DNA from: Halopseudomonas sp002296055
GTDB taxonomy: Bacteria; Pseudomonadota; Gammaproteobacteria; Pseudomonadales; Pseudomonadaceae
Assembly: GCF_050876985.1 (NCBI RefSeq)
Contig: NZ_JBPAPP010000001.1
DNA length: 64,000 nt
Reading direction: 5' to 3' (one strand)
Under the pieces are notes generated by a model that had not been told where the DNA came from, ran no database searches, and saw only the letters and a list, made by a program, of their open reading frames with translations. Of the stretch, positions 16,280 through 23,737 are shown in pieces. How positions within the stretch are numbered: the first letter of the stretch is position 1; every line of letters begins with the position of its first letter. The position numbers and the translations under genes were made by a program.

Positions 16280-16708
16280 ATGCGAGTGAGTTTATTCTTT
16301 CTAGCATTCTGCAGCTTCTTGGGATTGGCGAGCGAGTGCTCGGCAGAAAATACATATAGAGTTTACCTAGTCACAGAGAAAATTAATGATCAGATAGTGA
16401 TAGGTATTGCCGAGGAATATCAGAAGTCGCTTAATGAATATCCCGTTAATGGTGGGTATTTATACGATTTTGGGGTTTTCCTTATTCCTGATATTGAAGA
16501 TATTGATCTTAGTGTGCGGATTTATAGTCAAGAGCAACGCAGAGTGCGACGAGCTACCCAGTATTCCGATAATCAGGCTTGTAATATTTCAACCTGTCAA
16601 GGTTTTAAATTTGAGAAAGTTGAATCTGCTGCCACTTCCACGAAAAATCCAGATGATCTTTGTAGATTGCACGTAACTTCATGTGGTCGAGGGGCAATTA
16701 TACGATGA
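16280..16708 (+). CDS. Exported small protein, cassette 3
   Basis: A 142-residue protein with a signal peptide (LFFLAFCSFLGLASECSA). The mature part contains NDQIVIGIAEEYQKSLNEYP and a cysteine-containing C-terminus (ACNISTCQGF, DLCRLHVTSCGRG), four cysteines that could form two disulfides in the periplasm. No family recognised. The start lies 16 bases after the cassette border and its GAGG ribosome site lies within the border sequence. AT-rich codon use differs strongly from neighbouring chromosomal genes. Confidence 0.6.
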   Translation: MRVSLFFLAFCSFLGLASECSAENTYRVYLVTEKINDQIVIGIAEEYQKSLNEYPVNGGYLYDFGVFLIPDIEDIDLSVRIYSQEQRRVRRATQYSDNQACNISTCQGFKFEKVESAATSTKNPDDLCRLHVTSCGRGAIIR

Positions 16709-16711
16709 GAT

Positions 16712-16789
16712 ACATAACCAGTCGCATTTGCTGGGAAATTTCTCCAGCGCTTCGCGGCAACAAAATTGCCGCAAAGCTCTACGTTATGT
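16712..16789 (+). other. attC site 3
   Basis: R'' ACATAAC (16712-16718) matches the TTATGT start of cassette 3. R' GTTATGT (16783-16789). Inner arms include GCATTTGC against GCAAAGC. Length 78 bases. Confidence 0.87.
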
Positions 16790-16804
16790 GTAAAAGGGTG
16801 ATTC

Positions 16805-17080
16805 ATGAGTAACGAAAAATCTAGAAGATCCCTCGAGGACGTGGAAAATACGTTCTACGAAGCCATGAGTAAGAACACTGTTTTTTCATCGTTGAATCGT
16901 TCTGCTTCAGCGTTAGAAAGGCTTGCAGAAAATACTCAAACGCTGGCTGCTGAAATGAAAAGTGCCAGTGAATCATCTACAAGGTTAACTACTAGCCTAA
17001 ATCGGCTAACATTGGCGGCAGTTATCATCGCTGGCGGCGCTTTGATTTTAGAGGTTGTAAAGCTGTGCATCGACAAGTAA
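16805..17080 (+). CDS. Tail-anchored coiled-coil protein, cassette 4
   Basis: A 91-residue protein. Residues 25-65 are heptad-like and polar (ALERLAENTQTLAAEMKSAS), a probable coiled coil. Residues 68-88 are hydrophobic (LTLAAVIIAGGALILEVVKL) and would form a single C-terminal membrane anchor with the N-terminus in the cytoplasm. No enzymatic motif. No family recognised. Cassettes often carry such small membrane proteins. Confidence 0.58.
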   Translation: MSNEKSRRSLEDVENTFYEAMSKNTVFSSLNRSASALERLAENTQTLAAEMKSASESSTRLTTSLNRLTLAAVIIAGGALILEVVKLCIDK

Positions 17081-17081
17081 T

Positions 17082-17180
17082 ACATAACAATTTACTAAAT
17101 TTCGTTCCGGCCACAAACAACATGGCCTCCACGGGACTGCCTACGCTGCGCTGCGGCAGCCCATTAGCAAAGCGTTATGT
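17082..17180 (+). other. attC site 4
   Basis: R'' ACATAAC (17082-17088) and R' GTTATGT (17174-17180) are perfect complements. L boxes TTTACTAA and TTAGCAAA pair. Length 99 bases. Confidence 0.88.
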
Positions 17181-17193
17181 GTAAGTAGAGATT

Positions 17194-17526
17194 ATGGCAT
17201 ATACCAAGTGCTCCAGATGCGGTGAAGAGTTTCACTTGAGAATAATCTCAGATGAGTCACTCAAAGAGCTGAGGTTTAAAGAGCAAAGAAGTGACGTGCT
17301 CTGTTTGGGGTGCTTCAAAAGCATAAAAGAGTATGATGTTGTAAAAGTAATATCAGGAAATTCAGATGTGCCAGAGGCAAGAATTGGTGACATAGGTGTC
17401 GTTGTTTTGGTTCATGAGGGTGGTAGGGCCTTTGAAGTGGAGTGTGTCTTGGAGGGTGGCCACGCAAAGTGGCTAGGAGCTTTCAAAAAAGAGCAAATAA
17501 AGTGGGTTCAATCGCCTTCCAGTTAA
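17194..17526 (+). CDS. Zinc-ribbon protein with DUF4926-like tail, cassette 5
   Basis: A 110-residue cytoplasmic protein. Two CxxC pairs (KCSRCGEEF and LCLGCFK) form a likely zinc ribbon in residues 6-41. The C-terminal half (EYDVVKVISGN, ARIGDIGVVVLVHEGGRAFE, VECVLEGG) follows the DUF4926 pattern, a small SH3/KOW-like beta-barrel often found next to toxin or defence genes. The fusion of the two is unusual in my memory. Role unknown. Start is 19 bases after the cassette border. Confidence 0.62.
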   Translation: MAYTKCSRCGEEFHLRIISDESLKELRFKEQRSDVLCLGCFKSIKEYDVVKVISGNSDVPEARIGDIGVVVLVHEGGRAFEVECVLEGGHAKWLGAFKKEQIKWVQSPSS

Positions 17527-17528
17527 AA

Positions 17529-17604
17529 CAATAACAAGGCCAAGCAGCATCGCCCCTTCGGGGCTGGACCTCGCTACGCTCGGCCGCTGTTGGCAGCGTT
17601 AGGC
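17529..17604 (+). other. attC site 5
   Basis: R'' CAATAAC (17529-17535) is imperfect against the TTATGT of its own cassette start, the least regular of the six. R' GTTAGGC (17598-17604). Arms GCCAAGCAGC and GCTGTTGGC pair with one unpaired base. Length 76 bases. Confidence 0.83.
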
Positions 17605-17610
17605 ATACAC

Positions 17611-18147
17611 ATGATTCGAACACTATTTATATTTGGCCTGTTTGCTTTTCTATCTGGTTGTGGCCCGGCTGTATTTCGGGAGGAGGTATTTCACATAGAG
17701 AATGGGGTGATTTATAAGGATGATAAATCTTCTGTGTGGTTATACCTATCGCCTACAGTAAAATCAAAAGATATTTTTCCGGTGTATTTCTCTTCAACGA
17801 AGTCGGCACCATATTCAGTGTATTTTATGGCAACTTCAAATATCGAAGGTTACAATTCTGTTTTTTTAAGTAGCGTCATAGTTCGCGAAGCCGGTCAATC
17901 TGCGGAAGTTGTTCTGGATGAAAAGGTTGTAAAAATGTTCAAGCCGCTTCCTGAGCACAGTTACTCTGATGTGAGAATCCAGCTTCCTTTGGGGGAAATG
18001 CTAACCTTCTCTGAAGGTAAGGAAGTAGAGGTTTGCATTAAATATGGCTTTAATGAATCGAATGTAGAGCTGGAGCATTGTTCTACTTTTTACGGTAAAA
18101 AGAGTAGAGAAATAAAATCAAATTTTAATGTGTATATGAGCGTGTAA
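17611..18147 (+). CDS. Lipoprotein, cassette 6
   Basis: A 178-residue protein from the ATG at 17611, 12 bases after the cassette border. A TTG further upstream would translate attC sequence and is rejected. The lipoprotein signal ends in FLSGC, so the mature protein is membrane-anchored in the periplasm. The body is a beta-rich, AT-coded sequence (VWLYLSPTVKSKDIFPVYF; QSAEVVLDEKVVKMFKPL) with late cysteines (EVCIKYGF, EHCSTFYG). No family recognised. Confidence 0.62.
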   Translation: MIRTLFIFGLFAFLSGCGPAVFREEVFHIENGVIYKDDKSSVWLYLSPTVKSKDIFPVYFSSTKSAPYSVYFMATSNIEGYNSVFLSSVIVREAGQSAEVVLDEKVVKMFKPLPEHSYSDVRIQLPLGEMLTFSEGKEVEVCIKYGFNESNVELEHCSTFYGKKSREIKSNFNVYMSV

Positions 18148-18150
18148 AAT

Positions 18151-18267
18151 GCCTAACAAGTTGCTGCACCTGATACATACTGCTACGCTCGTTTTGTGTC
18201 TGTCGCTGCGCGCCATTGTTACACAAAACGCTCTCCGCAGTATGTGCCGGTGAGCAAGGCGTTAGGC
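18151..18267 (+). other. attC site 6 (longest, with nested hairpins)
   Basis: R'' GCCTAAC (18151-18157) and R' GTTAGGC (18261-18267) are perfect complements. L boxes TTGCTGCACC and GGTGAGCAA pair with the diagnostic extra base. The inner part holds further inverted pairs (ACATACTGC with GCAGTATGT, and CGTTTTGTGT with ACACAAAACG), so the folded bottom strand would be an extended hairpin. Length 117 bases. Confidence 0.9.
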
Positions 18268-18283
18268 GGAGAAGGGGCAGAAA

Positions 18284-18754
18284 TTGAAAGTAACTGATGA
18301 AATATTTGGAGAGTTAGAATATAAATATGTATGGGGAAGAGATTTTCAGGTATCTCTTTTTGGAAAAGATTCAACTGTTAGGCTGTCTGTTGGTGCTTCT
18401 AAAGAGGTTCCATGTAGCCTTCTCCAAAAAAGTACTTTTATAGATCTGTCCAAAAATATTGAAAATATTAATTCAGATGTTATGTCAGCTTTATTTTTCT
18501 TCTACAAAGAAAATCTAGAAGAGTTTAGGGGATGCATAGACAGTGATGACTGGGGTGAGATGGCTCCTGAAATTAGTTCTGAACAAGAATTGAATAAATT
18601 GGTGGTCCTTGAAAATATCAACATTCAAGACGCAGAAGACAAATCAAAAAGGGTTGTCTACTACTTCTCTACAACTTTTGAAGAAGAATTGGGTGTGTCA
18701 GTAATAATAGTTAATGGCAAGGTGGTTGAAGTTGTTACAGATATTGCGTACTAA
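18284..18754 (+). CDS. DUF6985-like small protein, cassette 7
   Basis: A 156-residue soluble protein starting at TTG 18284, with GAAGGGG about eight bases upstream. The opening (DEIFGELEYKYVWGRDFQVS, LFGKDSTVRLSV) follows the DUF6985/DUF2004-like pattern seen in immunity-type proteins of polymorphic toxin systems, where a short 'FGELxY...W' strand pair leads a beta-alpha domain. No toxin partner is present. No attC follows, so the last cassette has lost its attC or is fused to chromosomal sequence. An inverted repeat GCCCCGTTACGGGGC at 18786-18800 lies just after it. Confidence 0.58.
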   Translation: MKVTDEIFGELEYKYVWGRDFQVSLFGKDSTVRLSVGASKEVPCSLLQKSTFIDLSKNIENINSDVMSALFFFYKENLEEFRGCIDSDDWGEMAPEISSEQELNKLVVLENINIQDAEDKSKRVVYYFSTTFEEELGVSVIIVNGKVVEVVTDIAY

Positions 18755-18838
18755 AATGTACAGATCAAGTATTCACCTGACACCGGCCCCGTTACGGGGC
18801 TGAGTTAGTCTGCGTCTTCCGTTGCCAACTCTTTCCCC

Positions 18839-19150
18839 ATGAAAACCTCCACCAAACTCAACATCCTCGCCATCGCCTCAGGCGTGCTCTCACTGCTCTT
18901 TGGCATCTCTGCAGTGCTCCTCTGCGCATATGCTTTCACCAAGGCGCGTATGCCATACAACGAGCAGGGGCGCTACTTTGACGGGGTGACGGTTCACCAC
19001 GCGGGTAGTGAGTATGTGTATGGGGTGTTGGGGCTGTCGTTTGGGGTGTTCGCGTTTGTTGCGGGTTTGGGGGCGTATCGGCTGTTCAAGCGTGCTGCCG
19101 CAGCCCGGCGAGGCCGCAAGCCCGATGACGCTGGTGGTTCTCAGGGATGA
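18839..19150 (+). CDS. Small membrane protein, unknown
   Basis: A 103-residue protein with two hydrophobic segments (LNILAIASGVLSLLFGISAV and YGVLGLSFGVFAFVAGL) separated by a polar loop, and a basic C-terminal tail. GC-rich codon use returns here, showing that the cassette array has ended. No family recognised. Start chosen at the ATG at 18839; no clear ribosome site. Confidence 0.5.
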   Translation: MKTSTKLNILAIASGVLSLLFGISAVLLCAYAFTKARMPYNEQGRYFDGVTVHHAGSEYVYGVLGLSFGVFAFVAGLGAYRLFKRAAAARRGRKPDDAGGSQG

Positions 19151-19224
19151 CCTAACGCGGGCCGGTTCGCTAGCCCCGGCCTATTCATCATTCGCCGTGG
19201 TCGGCATCTGGCAGTCGCTGCGCG

Positions 19225-19596
19225 TTACAGGCCCAGATACTGGGCGATCAAAAAGGCGTCGCCTTGTCCTTCATGCTTGCCAAAGTAGCTGACCGGCTCG
19301 CGTTCGCCGTCTTCGATGGAGCCTACTTCGCAGTCGATGTCGTATTGCTGGGCGAGGCCGTTGAACAGGTTGACGGCGGGAGCCAGGTGGGTGTGCTTTT
19401 TCACCGGTTGGCTGATGCCCAGCTGCCAGTCTTCGCAGTCATCGCTGGTGCACTCGTTAATCAGCTCGGCGCGGTTGGCTTCGTTTTCTTCAACGTAGGC
19501 CTGCAGCGCGGCTTGCAGGGCTGGCAGGTTCTGTTTGAGCTGTTTTTCCTGCTTTTCATCCAGCCGGTCGCAGGCGATGAAAATGTATATAAGCAT
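19225..19596 (-). CDS. Acidic cytoplasmic protein of unknown function
   Basis: A 123-residue protein rich in Glu, Gln and Leu, with a helical first half (EKQLKQNLPALQAALQAYVE) and CTSDDCEDW in the middle. No signal peptide or family signature. It ends in the intergenic space after the small membrane protein and is read on the opposite strand. Codon use matches the chromosome. Confidence 0.55.
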   Translation of the reverse strand: MLIYIFIACDRLDEKQEKQLKQNLPALQAALQAYVEENEANRAELINECTSDDCEDWQLGISQPVKKHTHLAPAVNLFNGLAQQYDIDCEVGSIEDGEREPVSYFGKHEGQGDAFLIAQYLGL

Positions 19597-19786
19597 GGGG
19601 GCTACCTGGTGGAATTAGGCGGCCACTTTACCACAGCGGCTGCCGTGCTTAATGCGCCAAGCCCGAGTGGTGCTCTGGCATTGGGCAGGTATACTGCCTG
19701 ACGCCTCAGCGGGCACATGTCAGTTTACCCGTCGCCTGTCACACCCCCGCTTGGTGAGGACAACCCATCTGGCAGCAGGAGGCGTT

Positions 19787-20125
19787 ATGCCCACACCCTA
19801 CAATATGGCCTTTGCCTGCTTGGGTTGCCGCAAATCCTTCAAGCGCGAGTTCGATCTGGCGGACGGTTGCCCTGATCAGCTTGTGTGCCCCGAGTGCGGT
19901 GGGGCGGCCTACAATTTTGGCCGCCACTTCAAGGCACCGAGAAAGAATGACCTGAAGCAGTGGGAGAAGGTGGCCTACCTCTTTGAGCACGGCTTTCGGT
20001 TTCAGAAGATACGCCCAACGCGCGATTCGCTGGAGTCGGTGCCGTACCCGGACACGCTGGCCGCAGCAAAGGAATTTGTAGAAACCTACAAGGTCTATGC
20101 GCTCAAGCCGATCAGTGACGAGTAG
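19787..20125 (+). CDS. Zinc-ribbon protein, unknown
   Basis: A 112-residue protein starting at the ATG at 19787, preceded by GCAGGAGG; the open frame extends upstream but without a ribosome site. Two CxxC pairs (ACLGCRKSF and VCPECGGAA) make a probable zinc ribbon at residues 10-40. The rest is basic then helical. It resembles small regulatory or RNA-binding zinc ribbons, but no family is certain. Confidence 0.65.
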   Translation: MPTPYNMAFACLGCRKSFKREFDLADGCPDQLVCPECGGAAYNFGRHFKAPRKNDLKQWEKVAYLFEHGFRFQKIRPTRDSLESVPYPDTLAAAKEFVETYKVYALKPISDE

Positions 20126-20236
20126 GGCACAGGTTGGCTCGACCACCGGTCGCCTGCGTTGCTCGTCTGGAGGCTAGCCGTTGACCGCTGTTGGCGGTGC
20201 CGGGCACGGTGATGCAAAACGAGACCCAGACGCCCC

Positions 20237-20647
20237 ATGACCTTGCGCCCGCTACACCTGCTATTGCTACAGCCGCTACTGCGGCTGTTTATGCTTGGGG
20301 CGCTGTACAGCCTTGGCCATCTTATTGCCGATGGGGCAGGCAGGGCGTTTAGAGGTGGCTACAGTTGGGGGCTGACGCTGTGGCTGTGGAGCGCCGGGTT
20401 GGTGGTGCTGTCTGTGCTTGAGGGGCTGGTGGTATTGGCGTTGCCCAGGTTTGCGGTGCACGCGGCCGTGCTGGTGAGCGTTGTCTTTGTGGGCGCGACG
20501 GCACTGGCGATAGGTTATACCGGGGCCTGGGCGCACCCCTATCGGTTGGCCTATTACCAGCTGTGTGTACTCGCCGCTGTCTGGTTGCCGCTGGGGCTAC
20601 TCCGCTGGCGCGCCGCCGCCAAAGCTGGCAATGGGCAAGGCTACTGA
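20237..20647 (+). CDS. Small polytopic membrane protein
   Basis: A 136-residue protein with about four hydrophobic segments (LLLQPLLRLFMLGALYSL; SAGLVVLSVLEGLVVLAL; AAVLVSVVFVGATALAI; LCVLAAVWLPLGLLRW) and a basic C-terminus. Unknown function. It is followed after 15 bases by an exported protein gene, suggesting an operon. Confidence 0.58.
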   Translation: MTLRPLHLLLLQPLLRLFMLGALYSLGHLIADGAGRAFRGGYSWGLTLWLWSAGLVVLSVLEGLVVLALPRFAVHAAVLVSVVFVGATALAIGYTGAWAHPYRLAYYQLCVLAAVWLPLGLLRWRAAAKAGNGQGY

Positions 20648-20662
20648 TCCGTGGAGGGAATC

Positions 20663-21052
20663 ATGCGTTTGCTGATTGCCTTTGTCGTCTGCTTTCTCGC
20701 GCTGCCTGTGCAGGCCTGCAGGGGGCATATCCTTGAAAACACGCTGTTTTTTGAAGCCCTGCCTGAGCCGCCGCTTGAGGCAGATGTGATTGTGCGCGTT
20801 GTTCTGTCCGATGTGGATCGCGGGCGGGCGAGGGCAGAGATTGTCGAGGTAGTCACTACCTCTGGCGTTAAGGTGCATGAGGGGCAGCAATTTTTGCTGG
20901 AGTACGCATTCAGCAGCTGCGGCCCTAACCACCGCGACGGTGATCAAGGCATGATCATCGCCAAGCTGGCTGAGGGCGATGAGCGTGTGCTGCTGCCGTA
21001 TCTGCGCCGCTTCAGCGATGGCCGTATTACGCCGCCTGCAACGCCTGAATGA
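20663..21052 (+). CDS. Exported protein, unknown
   Basis: A 129-residue protein from the ATG at 20663 (GGAGGG seven bases upstream). Signal peptide LLIAFVVCFLALPVQA, cleaved before CRGH. The mature part is a beta-rich domain (ADVIVRVVLSDVDRGRARAE, then GQQFLLEYAFSSCG) that looks like an NTR/tissue-inhibitor-like OB fold seen in other secreted 'CxCxx' proteins, but this is a guess. Likely in operon with 20237 and perhaps 21086. Confidence 0.6.
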   Translation: MRLLIAFVVCFLALPVQACRGHILENTLFFEALPEPPLEADVIVRVVLSDVDRGRARAEIVEVVTTSGVKVHEGQQFLLEYAFSSCGPNHRDGDQGMIIAKLAEGDERVLLPYLRRFSDGRITPPATPE

Positions 21053-21085
21053 CATGGGCTGCTGGGCCAGTAAAGAGATAAGGGA

Positions 21086-21556
21086 GTGTCTGTGGATCAC
21101 GACGATACAGCACCGGGGCAGGTGCTGAAGACGTTCGACCGGGATGAGTCCAAGGCCATTGAGCGCGCGTGGCGGGAGGTGTTCTGCCGCAACGGTCTGG
21201 GCCTGAATACCAAGGCCTATAAGTGGCACATGTTCAGCGGTGGCGGCTACCCAGCCTTGCAAGGGCGGGCGGCGTTGCAGGCTTACGCCTCGCACGTGGC
21301 GGCGCGCTATATCCTGCTGCCGAATGACGGTGAGCCGGCAATGCTGACTGATCTGCGCCCAGACAACCTCACCGGCCAGGATGTGTACGTGTTTCCGGAA
21401 AACATGGCCTGGACCATGGCCTTTACCCATGAAGACGGCCTGCTGGGGCCGTATTTTGCCCAGCATCCGCGCTATGCCGCACTGCAAAAAGACAACGAAA
21501 AGCGCCTTAAAAAGCAGCAGGACATAGCCTTTGCCCGTGAACAGGGTTGGTTGTAG
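21086..21556 (+). CDS. Hypothetical cytoplasmic protein
   Basis: A 156-residue protein starting at GTG 21086 with AAGGGAG upstream. It contains AYKWHMFSGGGYPALQGRAA and MAWTMAFTHEDGLLGPYF, a pattern recalling DUF4275-like proteins ('WHxFS'), but the resemblance is not enough for assignment. The C-terminus is basic and helical. Same strand as the two preceding genes with a 33-base gap. Confidence 0.55.
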   Translation: MSVDHDDTAPGQVLKTFDRDESKAIERAWREVFCRNGLGLNTKAYKWHMFSGGGYPALQGRAALQAYASHVAARYILLPNDGEPAMLTDLRPDNLTGQDVYVFPENMAWTMAFTHEDGLLGPYFAQHPRYAALQKDNEKRLKKQQDIAFAREQGWL

Positions 21557-21630
21557 CGAGGTCAGGCAGGGAGAACCTGCCCTTGCTGGTCGCGTTTTCT
21601 GCAGCCCAATAGTGGTGCTGGGCGCACCGC

Positions 21631-23478
21631 TTACCAGTCGCTGACCCGTCCGGCACATACCCAATCGTTGCCGGGCATGGTGGAGCCAACGGCCTTGGCC
21701 ATAGTCGATGCCTGGGTGACGAACTCGTATTGGGTCTTGCTTTGGCCTGCGCTTAAGCTATCTGCACCACAAAAGTCGTTGGCACACCACTTCATGTACA
21801 GGCGCTCATTGCACACGTTGGTTAGCCTGAAATAGGTTTTTCCATCCTCTTCATGTGTGGTGTATTGCAGGCACGAGCCTTGGGTGTTTCGTCCGTTCCA
21901 GCACCCTTTGGCATCCGGGGTATAGCCGAGCGCCGGTGTTTCTAGCGGGGCTTTTTTTGCGTTGTTGGATGATGCTGAGGCGGTCGACTCGGCCGAGCTG
22001 GCGGTGGTGACTTGAGCGTTGTCAGTGCTCGCCTGCGCCTGCTCCACCGCCGCAGACGTTGCACCAACGGCCGCTGTTGTCGTGCCCTTATCTGATGCTG
22101 GCGTTGTGTCTCTTTGCGGTGAGCCTTGATGGCCAGCAGCTGCAGGGGTGCTGGCGGCAGCGCTAGCCGTCTGCTGCGCAGCAGTGGGGTAGGTGGTGCT
22201 GGCAGGCCGTGCGTACTGGCGCCTTTGCACGTTACGTATCATTGCCTGGGTTTGCTGATACTGGGTGTTAATGCTGTTGTTACGCGCCTGAATGCTGCTG
22301 AGGGTGTTTGCCCAGTTTTGTTGGCTCCACGCTTCCAATTGGCGGTCGCGTTCATCAAGCCTGTCGGCTGTCTCCAGGTCACGATAAGCGGACTCAATAT
22401 CGCGCTCGGCTGTATCCATATAGCCAAGTACGTGCTCAATGGTGTCTTCGGGCGGCACCACGCGGTGGCGGTCTCGTTTGTTGGAGCGGTCCCATAACAA
22501 CTCTTCGCGGGCTTGCAGGTCTGCATACGCTGCCTGGTACGGCGCGATGTCATAGCTCTCCAGTGCCTTGGTGTTGCATTCGATGTAGTCAACGTTCCGG
22601 CGAATAATGGTGTTGGCTCGGCTGCGGCGGCTGCCTCTTAACTCTCTGAAGTTGGCTATCTCTTGCGGGCATCCTGCTTGTTCTGACCAGTAGGCAAAGG
22701 TCAGCGGCTTGTGTTCTGTGTTGGTGAAGTGGCGATACTGATCATCGTAAGACTGCGCGTCGGCGATGGCGCCACTCAGCTCGTTTACGCGCTCAGCTAA
22801 CAGCGCCTGTTGTTGCTGCGCCTCGGCGCCGGCGTAAACCCTAATGTCTGAACGGCCTTTGAAGTCGACGGCCTTTCTGGGGTCGCTGACAAAGATCAAG
22901 CGATCGAGAGGCCTGCTGATAACCGTTTGCGTCATTTGCTCACGGAGGGACGCTAGGTTCGCCGGCGTTAGCTCGTCTAGTGGCTTTGATGTGAAGCAGT
23001 CGTAGCAGTATTGCCAGTCGGTAACCACGGCGCCGTTAGTTACCGTTGCTGGCGTTTTAGCAGGCAAGTTATTGAGCCGATTCGTGCTGTTGGTGATGTA
23101 GTTGCCCTGCGTGAGCAGCTCTTCGGCGGTGATCGCTTTGAGTGGCTGAATTACATAGCGGTACAACGGTATTGGCTGCTCAATTGCTTTGAACTCTATC
23201 CAGGCCAGAAGCACTGGCGTGTCGGCAGAGATAAGCTCGTCATCAGACGCGAGGCGGTTGGAGCGGGTGTAGTGAGTTGAGGCAAAGGTGGCCAGCAGCA
23301 GGGTGCGATCAGTATGGGGCTCGACCCTTTGCCATTGATCTATCGATGGATCGCGGTCCTGATAGGCGGACCAGGCAAACTCCCTAGCGTTGATTGAGCA
23401 GCCAGCTTGCAGTATCAACAGGGCGGATAAAAAGGCGAGATAGATACATCGCAGCGTGTTGTTGGAGGTTGACTTCAT
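21631..23478 (-). CDS. Large lipoprotein with cysteine-rich C-terminus
   Basis: A 615-residue protein with a lipoprotein signal (LAFLSALLILQAGC, lipobox LQAGC). The middle contains a helical region (about 330-420, ESAYRDLETADRLDERDRQL) and a low-complexity Ala/Thr/Ser segment (about 430-520), a probable flexible spacer. The last about 100 residues hold six or more cysteines (KGCWNGRNTQGSCLQY, NVCNERLYMKWCANDFCG, DWVCAG) in a compact domain, probably disulfide-bonded in the periplasm. No family recognised. The 259 bases up to the next gene (23479-23737) show no clear feature. Confidence 0.62.
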   Translation of the reverse strand: MKSTSNNTLRCIYLAFLSALLILQAGCSINAREFAWSAYQDRDPSIDQWQRVEPHTDRTLLLATFASTHYTRSNRLASDDELISADTPVLLAWIEFKAIEQPIPLYRYVIQPLKAITAEELLTQGNYITNSTNRLNNLPAKTPATVTNGAVVTDWQYCYDCFTSKPLDELTPANLASLREQMTQTVISRPLDRLIFVSDPRKAVDFKGRSDIRVYAGAEAQQQQALLAERVNELSGAIADAQSYDDQYRHFTNTEHKPLTFAYWSEQAGCPQEIANFRELRGSRRSRANTIIRRNVDYIECNTKALESYDIAPYQAAYADLQAREELLWDRSNKRDRHRVVPPEDTIEHVLGYMDTAERDIESAYRDLETADRLDERDRQLEAWSQQNWANTLSSIQARNNSINTQYQQTQAMIRNVQRRQYARPASTTYPTAAQQTASAAASTPAAAGHQGSPQRDTTPASDKGTTTAAVGATSAAVEQAQASTDNAQVTTASSAESTASASSNNAKKAPLETPALGYTPDAKGCWNGRNTQGSCLQYTTHEEDGKTYFRLTNVCNERLYMKWCANDFCGADSLSAGQSKTQYEFVTQASTMAKAVGSTMPGNDWVCAGRVSDW

Positions 23479-23737
23479 GACTTGTCCCTTCGTCAGCAGG
23501 CTATCCGTACGGCCAAACCCTAACGTTCACTAGTGGGTGATGCAAGTCTAGGAACTCAGCAGGTGGCGTTGGCCCTTGGCGGGGTAGTCATGGGTAATGG
23601 TAGTGTGCGGAAGATGACAACCAGGCTTCTACGGTGAAGTGGGGTACTCGGTTATAGCGCGTCGCGCCTCCGGCGTTTACGGTTAAAAATCAGGCTTTAG
23701 AACGCCGCGCAGACAGCGGATTGAGCCGGGCCTTGGC

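Larger units (their letters stand above)
14743..18754 (+). mobile_element. Integrase-less integron cassette array (CALIN), seven cassettes
   Basis: Six attC sites separate seven tandem, same-orientation cassettes with borders at 14744, 15003, 16264, 16784, 17175, 17599 and 18262. Five of the six attC sites have an R'' box exactly complementary to the TTRRRY start of their own cassette, which supports true cassette boundaries. Genes begin 12-33 bases after each border, as is usual. The inserts are visibly more AT-rich than the surrounding chromosome, and the attC sites differ in length (76-117 bases), pointing to cassettes of mixed origin. No tyrosine-recombinase integrase lies in the window, so the array is either a CALIN or the far end of an integron whose integrase lies elsewhere or is lost. 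Confidence 0.88.

Noticed and set aside
13660..19230. A linked integron integrase gene
   Set aside because: No tyrosine-recombinase box motifs were seen on either strand in the region or elsewhere in the window.
19146..19231. A possible degenerate seventh attC (CCTAAC ... GCGCGTTACAGG)
   Set aside because: Inner arms pair poorly and it overlaps the end of the opposite-strand gene at 19225; the base match is limited to the outer seven bases.
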